From assembly GCF_030145185.1 (NCBI RefSeq), contig NZ_JAQYWB010000012.1, forward strand, positions 37,411 through 101,410: a stretch of 64,000 nt of DNA. The letters run 5' to 3'. The notes beneath the pieces are model-generated. The model had not been told where the DNA came from. It was given only the letters and a program-made list of their open reading frames with translations, and ran no database searches. The stretch comes from Desulfoluna sp. GTDB lineage: Bacteria > Desulfobacterota > Desulfobacteria > Desulfobacterales > Desulfolunaceae. The position numbers were made by a program, and so were the translations under genes. Of the stretch, positions 1 to 9,004 are shown piece by piece (within the stretch, counting starts at the first letter, position 1; the number at the start of each line of letters is the position of its first letter).

Positions 1-258
1 CTCAGCTCTTTTAAAGCCCATGCCGCCAATATCATCAAGGAAATTTATGGCAACCGGGGCACCCTGATCATTACGCAAAACGGTGAGACCAAAGCTATTG
101 ACCAGGAGATTCGCTCTTACGAGGAGACCCAGACGAGCCTTGCCATGCTGAAAATCATCGCCGTGGGGGAAAAAGATATTGAAGAAGGAAGGGTCCAGCC
201 GGCAGCCGACGTTTTTCGTGAACTTTACGAAAAGACAGGCAAAGAGAATTATAAATGA
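1..258 (+). CDS. Antitoxin of Phd/YefM type, 5' end outside window
   Basis: The first 85 codons visible read as the body of a prevent-host-death (Phd/YefM) antitoxin: SSFKAHAANIIKEIYGN at the start, then LIITQNGETKAI, the short strand-turn-strand typical of the dimeric DNA-binding fold, and a helical acidic tail that in this family binds the toxin. The start codon lies upstream of the window, probably only a few codons away. The stop codon overlaps an ATG (ATGA at 255-258), the usual coupling to a downstream toxin gene, but that toxin is cut off after six codons (see next entry). The antitoxin reading frame itself looks intact. Family assignment is from sequence pattern; a RelB-type name is also possible. 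Confidence 0.7.
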   Translation, partial: LSSFKAHAANIIKEIYGNRGTLIITQNGETKAIDQEIRSYEETQTSLAMLKIIAVGEKDIEEGRVQPAADVFRELYEKTGKENYK

Positions 259-275
259 AAATCATCTCGTTATGA
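255..275 (+). pseudogene. Decapitated toxin gene start
   Basis: An ATG overlapping the antitoxin stop opens a frame reading MKIISL and then TGA. MKII is a common beginning for ParE/RelE-type toxins. The frame stops exactly where the repeat beginning GAGATCGTACGACTGATCGC takes over. I infer that repeat insertion or recombination replaced the rest of the toxin. No other toxin-like frame follows within the next kilobase. Confidence 0.4.
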
Positions 276-644
276 GATCGTACGACTGATCGCAACCAGC
301 CCCTCACCCCCAAGATAATCTCTGCAACTTTGGCCTCGTTCCCAAGCTCCGCTTGGGAATGTCAGACGGAGGCTCTGCCTCCATGCTGAAGACCATGACG
401 ACCTGTGAACCCATTCATAGCCCCTCGCCTCCCGCACCGGCAAGGCAGAGCCTTGCACACCCCACACCCAGGCGGAGCCTGGGAGCGAGAGAGAATGCCG
501 CGTTTCAGCCATTGTCTCACCTCACACGTCCTCGTTTCCAAGCCCCGCTTGGGAATGCCCCCCGGAGGCTCTGCCTCCATGCTGAAGACCATGACAGGCC
601 TCTTTTTTGCGATCGCAACGTCTGAGGCATTAAAACGCATCACG
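274..644. repeat. RAYT-associated palindromic repeats plus duplicated RAYT tail
   Basis: Positions 274-331 repeat almost exactly the last 60 bp of the neighbouring RAYT gene (650-707). After this come two palindromic units, about 335-391 and 531-586. Each holds the palindrome CCAAGCTCCGCTTGG followed by GGAGGCTCTGCCTCC. Between them (about 435-495) lie the palindromes AAGGCAGAGCCTT and CAGGCGGAGCCTG. Each is a perfect or near-perfect short hairpin, as expected for REP/BIME substrates of a RAYT transposase. No gene is credible here. Confidence 0.75.
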
Positions 645-1181
645 TCAGGAGATCGTACGACTGATCGCAACCAGCCCCTCACCCCCAAGATAATCTCTGC
701 AACTTGAATATCGCCAGTGTTCCGGTGCATCGACATACCATCTTTGCATCGGGTTGTTATGAATATACGTCGCTTTCTGAGTCAACTGTTCCATAGAGGT
801 CATCTGTTTCGGGTGAAACCCCTCCTGCCAGACCTGGTAGCTTTGATCCACCTTATGGGCCTTCTTGCCGGCGCCCATCTCCTTCAGCCAGAACTGCGGA
901 CCGCGAGTCTTCAAATGATCCACGATACGCCGTGCCGTAAAGGATTTCATCCGCTTCATATCAGAGGACAACACGGGCGACGAGAGGATGAGGTGGGTGT
1001 GGTTCTCCATGAGAACCCAGGCATGGATATCTACATGCTCCTGTCGAGACAACCAATTTAATGAATCAATGAAAATTTGGGCGCATTCGGGAATGGAAAA
1101 AAGGGGAATCCAACGATTGAGAGAGCTTGTGACAAAATAGGTGTGACCGCCTTCAACGACATGGTACCTGCTGCGTCCCAT
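645..1181 (-). CDS. REP-associated tyrosine transposase (RAYT, Y1/IS200-like)
   Basis: A 178-residue HUH single-strand endonuclease of the RAYT group, which cuts and moves REP hairpins. The metal-binding His-x-His is H61-T-H63 in MENHTHLI. The likely catalytic tyrosine is Y139 in ATYIHNNP, and the GFHPKQM segment at 121-127 matches the family. The ATG at 1181 has a strong GAGGAGG ribosome site. The last 20 residues lie in a 60-bp stretch duplicated at 274-331. Palindrome clusters on both sides (335-586 and 1286-1790) fit a REPtron. Length is within the family range, so the gene could be active. Confidence 0.88.
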   Translation of the reverse strand: MGRSRYHVVEGGHTYFVTSSLNRWIPLFSIPECAQIFIDSLNWLSRQEHVDIHAWVLMENHTHLILSSPVLSSDMKRMKSFTARRIVDHLKTRGPQFWLKEMGAGKKAHKVDQSYQVWQEGFHPKQMTSMEQLTQKATYIHNNPMQRWYVDAPEHWRYSSCRDYLGGEGLVAISRTIS

Positions 1182-1285
1182 AGAGACCTCCTCAGATAGT
1201 CATTTCGAAGTAACCTCATGTAATATTCGTATCACATAGTAATTCCAACTGGTTATGATGTACAGATAAAACAGCCTCACTCACA

Positions 1286-1872
1286 CCGGCAAGGCAGAGC
1301 CTGGCAGAAAGAGAAAAAGCGTTCTTGGTTCTTGGTGCTTGGTTCTTCGTTCGAGGAGTCGCTGCGCTCTGGCAATTATAAAAAAACCGTGCATACTCCA
1401 CACCCAGGCAGAGCCTGGGAGCGAGAGAGGGTGTCGCGTTTCACCTGCTGCATCATCTCACAGGTTCTCGTTCCCAAGCTCCGCTTGGGAATGCCCTTCG
1501 GAGGCTCCGCCTCCACGGTGGATGAGGCGACAACCTGTAAATTAATTCTCACACTTTCGCATCCCAAACCGGCAAGGCAGAGCCTGGGTACGAGAGAGGG
1601 CGTCGCGCGTCACCTGCTGCATCGTCTCACAGGTTCTCGTTCCTAAGCTCCGCTTGGGAATGCCCTTCGGAGGCTCCGCCTCCATGCTGGATGACACGAC
1701 AACCTATGCATTAATTCACACACCTTCTCCTCCCACACCGGCAAGGCAGAGCCTTGCACACCCCACACCCAGGCGGAGCCTGGGTGCGAGAGAAAATCGT
1801 CGGCCTTGATGAGCTGTGCGGTATTTCGGCGGTGCGCAAGCGCACCCTACCTCATATCCCCCACACCGGTGA
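1286..1872. repeat. Palindromic repeat cluster between RAYT and jetD
   Basis: No gene is supported. Palindromic REP units like those at 335-586 occur at about 1467-1518 and 1636-1687, with the smaller AAGGCAGAGCCTT and CAGGCGGAGCCTG palindromes at 1391-1425, 1567-1590 and 1736-1790. A different repeat (GTTCTTGG/GAGGAGTCGCTGCGCT) lies at 1322-1372. From about 1828 a third family starts, GGTGCGCAAGCGCACC plus TAGGGTATGCTTGCGTACC, which runs into the end of jetD. The short stretch 1182-1285 shows nothing. Confidence 0.75.
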
Positions 1873-3006
1873 TCAGGCGTCACGCGTAGGGTATGCTTGC
1901 GTACCATTGACCGGGAAGCCGATACTCTGCAAAACCATCTCAATCTCACCCGCCCCAAGTCCCTCCTGGGGCCATCGCTCCTGAGGTGCTTTTACCAGAT
2001 AGGCTTCTGCCAGCTCAGTCCCAAGCCAGGAGACGGCAAAGGCCGGGTCGTGATGTTTCAGCTGACCGGCATTGCAGGGGGTGAGGAGATTTTTCTGAAT
2101 CAATGCGGCGTAGAGACAACGCTCCGGTTCGACGGTAGACAAGCCCGCCTTTTCGCGCTTATCGCTCAATCCTTTTGGAATCGTCAACCCCTCGGGATCG
2201 AGATCTCCAAAATAGTAAACACCAACGGACCCCAGGGCATCTTCAACAGCCCAAAGCGCTTCGCAGCCAACCTCCAGGCTATTGATCATATTGCCCTTGC
2301 CGTAGACCACGGCGGCAAAGCGCCCCACCTTTGCATTGGCTCGGCAGCAGCTCCAATAGGTGTTGGCGTTCTCCACCACGAGCAGCGGTTTCCCCTGATT
2401 CTCATCGCCATTTTTTGAAAAGGCTTCATAATGAAGAGGCTCCGGGCAATGGAAGCAGGAGAGATCTACAAGAGAGATACGACCGCCAAAAAGGGGCTTA
2501 CGAGCCACGCCCTCAAGGGCCTTTTCATCACCAAAGATCTCAAGGGATCTTTCCCGGTGAGGAATATCGGGGACATTCCCTTGCCGCCCTTTGAGCCAGG
2601 CATTCACTGCGATGGCTTTCTGCATGATCTTTTTATTATGGATGATCTTGGGATCAACCGACACGGGCGTCATGCGAGGCACCCACACGGTGGATTCTAT
2701 CCGCGATTTAAGGTCCTCATTTTCACGTAACTTTTTCATCTCTTCTTCGGTGGGACAACGCACAACCTTGGTTGGCCGCCCCGTCTTATCCCGAGCGACC
2801 TTGCTAAAGGCCTTGAGAACCCCTTCGGCCACCAACGATTCCAGAAGCTCATGAAGCCTGCTTGCCGCTCCAAAATCGCTTTCATGGGGCAACGCCAGCC
2901 GGGCAACCGCTTCGAGCTTTTTGACCTCCACTGTTTTTCTCTCTGACGCCAGCAGATGCCTCATCACATCGCGGCGGAGTTGTGTTTCAATTTCTTTTCC
3001 CATCAT
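1873..3006 (-). CDS. jetD: JetD, Toprim nuclease subunit of Wadjet (MksG-like)
   Basis: A 377-residue nuclease subunit of a Wadjet condensin system, which cleaves small circular DNA once the JetABC motor has extruded it. An N-terminal winged-helix part (about 1-110) precedes the family signature IPHRERSLEIFGDEKAL. Then come the Toprim elements: LVVENANTYW, with the catalytic glutamate, and YFGDLDPEG, with the acidic DxD pair. The ATG at 3006 (ATGATG) has an AGGAGA site. Longer frames upstream only read through repeat DNA. The last eight or so codons (QAYPTRDA) lie inside a repeat, so the native C-terminus was probably replaced. It is fourth in the order jetA-B-C-D but separated from jetC by 515 bp of repeats. 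Confidence 0.88.
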   Translation of the reverse strand: MMGKEIETQLRRDVMRHLLASERKTVEVKKLEAVARLALPHESDFGAASRLHELLESLVAEGVLKAFSKVARDKTGRPTKVVRCPTEEEMKKLRENEDLKSRIESTVWVPRMTPVSVDPKIIHNKKIMQKAIAVNAWLKGRQGNVPDIPHRERSLEIFGDEKALEGVARKPLFGGRISLVDLSCFHCPEPLHYEAFSKNGDENQGKPLLVVENANTYWSCCRANAKVGRFAAVVYGKGNMINSLEVGCEALWAVEDALGSVGVYYFGDLDPEGLTIPKGLSDKREKAGLSTVEPERCLYAALIQKNLLTPCNAGQLKHHDPAFAVSWLGTELAEAYLVKAPQERWPQEGLGAGEIEMVLQSIGFPVNGTQAYPTRDA

Positions 3007-3016
3007 TGTCTCCTGC

Positions 3017-3517
3017 ACTGGCGGAGGCTGGGTGCGAGAGAGGGTGTCACGCGTCGCGCGTTGTATCGTCGCACCCGACCTCGTTCCTAAGCTCCGCTTG
3101 GGAATGCCCCTCGGAGGCTCCGCCTCCATGGTGGATGACGCGACAACCTGTAAATCAATGCTCACACTTTCGTATCACAAACCAGGAAGGCAGAGCCTTG
3201 CACACACCACACTCAGGCGGAGCCTGGGAGCGAGAAAAAGAACCAGTGAATGATGCCACACACCCATTCTATTCATCCCAACGAGCGTCATCTCCCCGCC
3301 GGTATCGCGTAAATGCCGCGGCGGAGCACGGCGCGCCCGGGATGGCGTCGTGGCGCCCTCATGGTTTAAGCCTCAGGCGGTTTTGTTTTCGGGCGCGCCG
3401 TCCCACACCCTCGTCTTCCTAAAGTGTCATTACGGTTTGCCCTGAGGAACGAAGGGCAAATCGCAATGGCTAACAGCTTTCGAGGTGGCTCACCTCGCCG
3501 CCGGAGGCTGCTTTTCT
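3017..3517. repeat. Repeat block between jetC and jetD
   Basis: This 515-bp gap holds three families. At 3080-3131, with flanking AAGGCAGAGCCTT and CAGGCGGAGCCTG palindromes at 3186-3235, is a unit identical in type to the RAYT-linked repeats. At 3318-3400 is an inverted GC-rich element (GAGCACGGCGCGCCCG and its complement), also seen near 40230 and 48680. At 3430-3517 is an inverted copy of the CCTCCGGCGGCGAGGTG repeat found some ten times in the window. No gene is seen. Transcription from jetC into jetD must cross these hairpins. Confidence 0.75.
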
Positions 3518-3521
3518 GCCC

Positions 3522-6500
3522 TTAATTATCCACCGCCTCCACGTTCTGCTCCACCACTTCCAGGCAGGTATAATGGGTGTTGTCGATGCGCAGGCGCCGA
3601 TCGCTTTTCCGAATGGCGACGCGGTGTTCAAAGAGGCCCAGGGATTCCCGGTCATTGATGCCGGTGAAATAAACACATTGAATGCCCATGGCTTCGGCCA
3701 CTTTAAGCTGGGCGTCGAGGAAATCAGAACGGTTGCAGACGCCTAAGGGGTTATCGGCAATCAGAAAGGCCGGGATAAGATCTTCTTTTTTATTTCGTCT
3801 TCTCTGGCGCATGGAGGTGAGAAGGGAATAGAGAAGAACGGCTGTGGTGAGTGCTTCTCCGCCGGAGCCCAGGTCTTTGCCCACCTGCTCGTAGTGGCGG
3901 CCGCTGTCATCACATTTAAGGAGGCGCACGCCAAAGTGGGCTTTGCCGGAGGCGGCACGCAGAAGCCGATAGAGAAGCTCAGCCCCCAGAACGTTGCCTG
4001 CCTTGGGGTTTACTTCGGGCATGCGACCCTGGGCGATGAGTTCATGCAGCCAATGGTCCAGGGTGGACCGAAAAATCTCGTCATGGCGCATGAACTCCAG
4101 GCGGGATCCGCTTTTCAGGATCGCGTTGCCCCCATAGATATAGACCTCCTCGGGCATGGTCACCTTGGTTGCGGCCTGAAGCTTCTGGTGGCACTCTTTG
4201 GCATGCTCCAACATCTTATCAATCAGACTTTTCACAAACTTCTCGGAGCGGGCCAGATCGCTTTCAATATTTTTGGCGAGGTGATTGCACTGATCGATAA
4301 AATCAGCACTTTGGTTCCCTAACGTCTCGGCATCATGACGCCGCAGCGCGTCCACAATGGTGGGAAGGCGCTGTTGGAGCATCTCATCACGCAATTCGGT
4401 CTGAAGCCGATCAAAGGCACTGCCCATGGTACGGCGATGCGTGTTCACATCACTGTCTGCCTTGGCGGCCTCTGCCAGGCACTCATCAACCAGGGTCAAA
4501 AAAGAACCCGTGGGGGCGGTCCCTTCAAATCCCACCAGATCCGGCCACCCGAGACGCGGGGAGATCTCATCCCAGAGCGGCTCATGGAGTTTCACCTGGG
4601 CTGTACCCACGGCAAGGTCTCTGGCCCAGGCGGCCATGGCGTCAAGCTGGGCTTTCAACTCGGGAATTTTCGCATCCAGGCGCTCCACCATCTCACGAAG
4701 CTGGCTCACCTCCAGGGTGAAACCATCCAGCAGGGCAGAGGCCTCTCGGGATGCCAGATCATCTTCTGTCACGGTGGGCTGAACGCCTCGCTTAATCAGG
4801 AGTTTTAACCTCTCCTGATGATTTTCAAGCTTGCGGTAGCCTTCGTCTAATTTTGCGGAAAAACGTCCTTTATTCTCCATGGCGTCTTCGATACTTGCCA
4901 GGAGTTCGGCGCTGCGATCGTCTCTTTCGCCCTTGCCCTTCCGCGACAGGCTGAGGGCCTGGCTCACATCAAAGGCGGTCTCCTTCCGACAGCGTTCCAG
5001 CTCATTTGCCACCTTCTGGAGTTCGTTGCGCTGCCGCTGAAGGGTCTCGGTCAGGGTGGCGATCCCCAACTCCCCGGCCATCTGACGCTCCAGGGAGCAG
5101 GCTTCATGGTAAAGGGATTCCAGGCTCTCCAGATCATAGGTAAGAGCCTCTTCGCGTTTTGCCTCTTCAAGAGGCGTCTCACCGGAGAGGGGAATATGAC
5201 CGCCTTTTTCATCCAGAGATTTAAGCTCCGATCGTTTTTCGGCCAGGGCTTCCAAGAGCGCCTGGGCCTCACCATCAAACGCCTGGAGCCTCTCGGCCAT
5301 CTCGGCCAGGGTCCGGGTTAAGGTAAGCGCTTCCTGCTCTTTGGCCTGATGCGCCTCGCGCCATGTGGCAAGGGCGCCATACTGCCCCAGCCACCCGGTC
5401 ACCTGCTTCAACTGCTCAACAAAGCGCCCCCTCGTCTCCACCAGGGTGCTCAATTCTTTTTCCAGCGGTTCCTGGCATCCATGCAGTCGGGTTCGCTCTG
5501 CCGACATCTTTGCCTTTTCTTCCTCAAGGCGGGCCACCTGCTCCCGGCTCTCCTCCCCTCGTCGGGATAAAGCCTCCACGGCCGATGGATCCGGGTAGAG
5601 GCGCTGGTAATCTGCAAGGGAACGCTGCACCCCTTCAAGCACTTTCAAGCGTTGCCCCACCTGTTCTGCCACCTCAACCCGCTGAAGGATCTCTGCGTTC
5701 ACCGTCTCCAATCGCCTGGCAAGGTGCTCTGCGCTGTAGACCGACGGATCATCCGGTGCGATGACGTGGGGAACCCTCACCTCGACCTCACTCAGCTCAC
5801 ACGGAGTGGAGATCACCACCGGACGGCACAGCCACTCCGGAACGGCCAGGGCCAGCACCTTTTCAATCACCGCGTCCGAGGCGGCCATAAGACCGGTAAA
5901 TCGCCCGGGATCTTTGTTCAAATAAGCAGCAAGGGTCGATGGATCCTCATGCAGGGCCGTGAGGTATTCCGGAAATATTTTAAGCTCTGAGCGCGTCACC
6001 CCCAGCTCCAGATAGTGCTCCAGAAGCCTTCGCGTCTCTTCATCCACGGCAAGGGTCCCCATGGATTCCAGTCGATCTCGTTCCGCTTCAAGGCCCATCA
6101 GGGCCATGGCCCCTGCATGGACCTTCTCACCTTGACGCGAGACCGCTTCCCGAACCCGGGTCCCGAGATCGAGATGGGTGGGATCAAAATCCATGGCACC
6201 GGCCAGGGTTGCCAGGTCGGGGTCTGCCTGAAGCGTTTTTCTCGCCTCGGCCTCGGCCTGCACCTCACGCCCGGCCTGTTCACAGGCCATCTCGCCTTTA
6301 ATCAGCAGGCGCTGATGTCCCTGGGCCTGCGTTTCAAGGGCATCAAGGGAGCCTTTCAGCTCGTTGAGTTGAGCCAAGGCGGCGTCTTTGCGGGAGACCA
6401 TCTCAGCCAGACTTTCATTCAAGCGCGTTTTGGCCTCTACCGGGGTCTCCTGCCCCTCCAGCCCCAGGGACCGAAGCGCCTCCTCGCCGTTATCGATCAT

Positions 6501-7901
6501 CGTGGCATGGCGCGTAATCTCGGTGCGAACGCCCTTCAGTGTCTCCTCCAGCGTCTGGGCCTCTTCCCGCCCCCGGACCTGCGCGGCCGAAAGAACCCGT
6601 TTCTGCTCCTCAAGGGTCGTTAACTGCAGACGCCGGACTCGTTGCTCCTCTTCAAGGCGCACATGATACTGGGCAGCCCGCAGCTCAATCTGTTCACGGA
6701 TGGGGATAAGCTCGGCCCCCTTGGTGGAGAGCACCTTCTCTCCGTCTTTGATCTCCGCCTCGGTTTTGCGCTTCACCGCCATAAACTCGGCAGCCTTCAA
6801 CGCGGCCTGCTCTGCCTTCCCGCGTTCCAGGAGAATAGCGTTTTCTTCGACCCGCTGCTGGCAGGCCTTCACCTCGTCGCCCATCACCCGGGCCTCGACC
6901 TGCAGGATATTCGCCTTGACCAGATCCTGACTGCGCAGTGTCTTTGCCTTGTCGTTGTGCGTCGCCTCCAGGGCGGCCTCGGCTTCGGCCACTTTTTTCC
7001 TGTTGGCCCTGCCGGAAAGCAGAAGCAGATGGTGGGCCTCACCCAGATGACGCTGGACCTCCTTGACCTTGTCCCGTGCGCTGCGCCACTTTCCCCCCAT
7101 GGTATCAAAGGAGGCGATGCGCTCCTTTAAGGACCAGAGGCTCTTGAGCTGCGCTTTTTTTTCAGGCCGACTCGCCATCTTCTCCATGGATTGCTCCACG
7201 GCCGATCGAAGGCCCACGGCCTCGTCCATGTCCGTGACGCAGCCCAGAAAGAAGCTCATAAACTCCTCTTCGGTCTTGAACTTAAAGGCGTCTTTAATCC
7301 CCCCTTCGGTCCGGGCGAAATCGACCTGACGGTCCATGAGCCAGGGGTCTAACCCCATAAGCGTCAAAAGCCCCTCCCACTCTACCTGGGAGGAGGTGCT
7401 GTCCACATGGGGGGCGATAAAATCCCGCACCGCCTTGCGCGATTCGTCGCCATTGACCAGCCCCTCCCACCGCTTTCGCAGGGTGTCGAAGAATGCATGG
7501 TCATGGGCTCTAAAAAACAAGCGTTCCACCTTCCCGGCGTCATGCTTGTCCCGCATCATCAGCTGCCCCACCACCACCCGATCTTCAGGCTCGGCCTCGA
7601 ACAGGGTGGGTTCCAGGGTCGTTACCAGCTCCAGCATCACCACGGCGGGCCGTCCCGGAATCAAATACTGCTCAAGGGTTTTGTCTCCGCCGGACTGAAG
7701 ATGCTGGACAAATCGTCGCTTGGCCGGGCTGAAGACACTTAGCAGAAAAGAGAGGAGCGTGGTTTTGCAGGAGCCGTTGGGAGCAAAAAGCACCCCATGA
7801 TCGGCCCGTTCGCCCTCTTTGCAGATGGGAAAATAGCCGTTTTGGATAATGTTCTCACCGGCGACCACATCACTGATAAAAAATCTACTGAGTCGATACA
7901 T
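3522..7901 (-). CDS. jetC: JetC, SMC-like ATPase of Wadjet (MksB-like)
   Basis: A 1459-residue SMC-type motor that should extrude DNA loops with JetA and JetB. The N-terminal head (1-230) carries the P-loop as APNGSCKTT (40-48), followed by LEQYLIPGRPAVVMLEL. Residues about 240-1150 are almost continuous Glu/Lys/Leu-rich coiled coil with a hinge-like break near 600-700. The C-terminal head has the signature GSGGEALTT (from 1345) and a Walker B-like LIADNPLG with D1383. Two P-loop glycines are Ala40 and Cys45, and the residue after the Walker B Asp is Asn rather than Glu. I cannot tell whether this marks a subfamily or reduced activity. It starts 3 bp after jetB, with GGGGGAGGCG as ribosome site. 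Confidence 0.88.
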   Translation of the reverse strand: MYRLSRFFISDVVAGENIIQNGYFPICKEGERADHGVLFAPNGSCKTTLLSFLLSVFSPAKRRFVQHLQSGGDKTLEQYLIPGRPAVVMLELVTTLEPTLFEAEPEDRVVVGQLMMRDKHDAGKVERLFFRAHDHAFFDTLRKRWEGLVNGDESRKAVRDFIAPHVDSTSSQVEWEGLLTLMGLDPWLMDRQVDFARTEGGIKDAFKFKTEEEFMSFFLGCVTDMDEAVGLRSAVEQSMEKMASRPEKKAQLKSLWSLKERIASFDTMGGKWRSARDKVKEVQRHLGEAHHLLLLSGRANRKKVAEAEAALEATHNDKAKTLRSQDLVKANILQVEARVMGDEVKACQQRVEENAILLERGKAEQAALKAAEFMAVKRKTEAEIKDGEKVLSTKGAELIPIREQIELRAAQYHVRLEEEQRVRRLQLTTLEEQKRVLSAAQVRGREEAQTLEETLKGVRTEITRHATMIDNGEEALRSLGLEGQETPVEAKTRLNESLAEMVSRKDAALAQLNELKGSLDALETQAQGHQRLLIKGEMACEQAGREVQAEAEARKTLQADPDLATLAGAMDFDPTHLDLGTRVREAVSRQGEKVHAGAMALMGLEAERDRLESMGTLAVDEETRRLLEHYLELGVTRSELKIFPEYLTALHEDPSTLAAYLNKDPGRFTGLMAASDAVIEKVLALAVPEWLCRPVVISTPCELSEVEVRVPHVIAPDDPSVYSAEHLARRLETVNAEILQRVEVAEQVGQRLKVLEGVQRSLADYQRLYPDPSAVEALSRRGEESREQVARLEEEKAKMSAERTRLHGCQEPLEKELSTLVETRGRFVEQLKQVTGWLGQYGALATWREAHQAKEQEALTLTRTLAEMAERLQAFDGEAQALLEALAEKRSELKSLDEKGGHIPLSGETPLEEAKREEALTYDLESLESLYHEACSLERQMAGELGIATLTETLQRQRNELQKVANELERCRKETAFDVSQALSLSRKGKGERDDRSAELLASIEDAMENKGRFSAKLDEGYRKLENHQERLKLLIKRGVQPTVTEDDLASREASALLDGFTLEVSQLREMVERLDAKIPELKAQLDAMAAWARDLAVGTAQVKLHEPLWDEISPRLGWPDLVGFEGTAPTGSFLTLVDECLAEAAKADSDVNTHRRTMGSAFDRLQTELRDEMLQQRLPTIVDALRRHDAETLGNQSADFIDQCNHLAKNIESDLARSEKFVKSLIDKMLEHAKECHQKLQAATKVTMPEEVYIYGGNAILKSGSRLEFMRHDEIFRSTLDHWLHELIAQGRMPEVNPKAGNVLGAELLYRLLRAASGKAHFGVRLLKCDDSGRHYEQVGKDLGSGGEALTTAVLLYSLLTSMRQRRRNKKEDLIPAFLIADNPLGVCNRSDFLDAQLKVAEAMGIQCVYFTGINDRESLGLFEHRVAIRKSDRRLRIDNTHYTCLEVVEQNVEAVDN

Positions 7902-7904
7902 CGT

Positions 7905-8669
7905 TTACGCCTCCCCCTCTTCTGCGACGGGCTCATCGCTGTAGCTTGACACCACATCTCGAAACGCATGAAAGGCGTACACCGTGGCCAGCTTCATGGC
8001 GGTCTGATAGGTGGGGGTGGGACGGTACTCCCACTCCCCTTCGTGTTCTTCAAATTTCAACAGATACCCAGTCTCCACGATATGATCCAAGACCCGAATG
8101 ATCATCTCCACCCAGCTGTGTCCCCCGCCCACCCTCTTGCTGTCCGGGTTGGCCTCGGGCAATTCACGAAACCGCTGGGCGGCGGTCCGTACCTGGGGAT
8201 GCACAATGTCATCATCGGCGGGCAGATCCTTCTCAACGCAGACAAACCGGCGTAAAATCTCCACCACATCCTCCACCATCACCACCCCCAGATCCTCTAC
8301 GGGTGCGTCCAGATCAGCCTCGGTGGGAAAAAAAGCGGTGGCTATGGCGCAATGCACGCAAAGCAGCTCAGCCGCTTTCAGCTCGTTACGAGCCAGAAGC
8401 TTGCCGTACTCGGTCAGGGTCGGGGCAAACAGGCTCCCTGAATGACGGGCGGCAAGCCGCAACCCGCTCTCCTCTACTTCTAAAAGGTGAAGATCCATGG
8501 CCTTAAGCCCCTCGATCACCATCAATTGAAAGGACTCTTCAGCCTGAAACCTCTGGATCAACTCCGTGGCTTCACGCTGGTGCTGGCTCACAAGGCTCTT
8601 TCGCCCATTGCTGTGCGCCACACCCAGATAAATAAGCCGATTCACCTGATAAATATCGTCCATGTCCAT
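7905..8669 (-). CDS. jetB: JetB, MukE/MksE-like subunit of Wadjet
   Basis: A 254-residue acidic protein between the kleisin-like JetA and the ATPase JetC, the position of the MukE/MksE-type winged-helix (KITE) subunit that bridges kleisin and ATPase heads. No enzymatic motif is visible. The central part (GGGHSWVEMIIRVLDHIVETGYLLKFEE, split here only for description) looks like a winged helix, and the tail is Glu-rich. The assignment rests mainly on operon position and size. The start at 8669 has an AAAGAGGG site; an ATG two codons later is an alternative. jetC begins 3 bp downstream, suggesting translational coupling. Confidence 0.8.
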   Translation of the reverse strand: MDMDDIYQVNRLIYLGVAHSNGRKSLVSQHQREATELIQRFQAEESFQLMVIEGLKAMDLHLLEVEESGLRLAARHSGSLFAPTLTEYGKLLARNELKAAELLCVHCAIATAFFPTEADLDAPVEDLGVVMVEDVVEILRRFVCVEKDLPADDDIVHPQVRTAAQRFRELPEANPDSKRVGGGHSWVEMIIRVLDHIVETGYLLKFEEHEGEWEYRPTPTYQTAMKLATVYAFHAFRDVVSSYSDEPVAEEGEA

Positions 8670-8734
8670 ATCATCGCCCTCTTTAAAACATTGAGCTGAA
8701 TTTTATTTAAAACGCCAGTTAGGGCCAAAAGCGT

Positions 8735-9004
8735 GCCTCCGGCGGCAAGGTGAGCCACCTTGAAAGCAGGTAGCAAGTGCCATTTATCCCTCGTACCTCG
8801 GGCCAAATGGCACTCGCATTTTATTGATATCGGCCTGGGTCGTCGTTTAAACCGCGACCTTAAAAAAGCCAGAAAAATACGAGCCGAAACGGATCAAGGT
8901 CCCGGTATCGTTCACCACGGGCGCAGCCCGTCAGCGAATGGGATCGACCTGAGGAACGAGGGTCGGAGCATTCGCGACCCTGCTTTCGAGGTGGCTCACC
9001 TCGC
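8735..9004. repeat. Repeat pair filling the jetA-jetB gap
   Basis: Two copies of the CCTCCGGCGGC/AAGGTGAGCCACCTTG family lie in opposite orientation (8738-8776 and 8975-9004). Between them is an inverted pair, AAGTGCCATTT and AAATGGCACTC (8778-8817), and about 120 bp with nothing recognisable. The right copy abuts the jetA stop codon. Confidence 0.65.

Noticed and set aside
4335..7130. Several 100-200-residue plus-strand frames inside jetC
   Set aside because: They are complements of the coiled-coil coding sequence, with no domain content.
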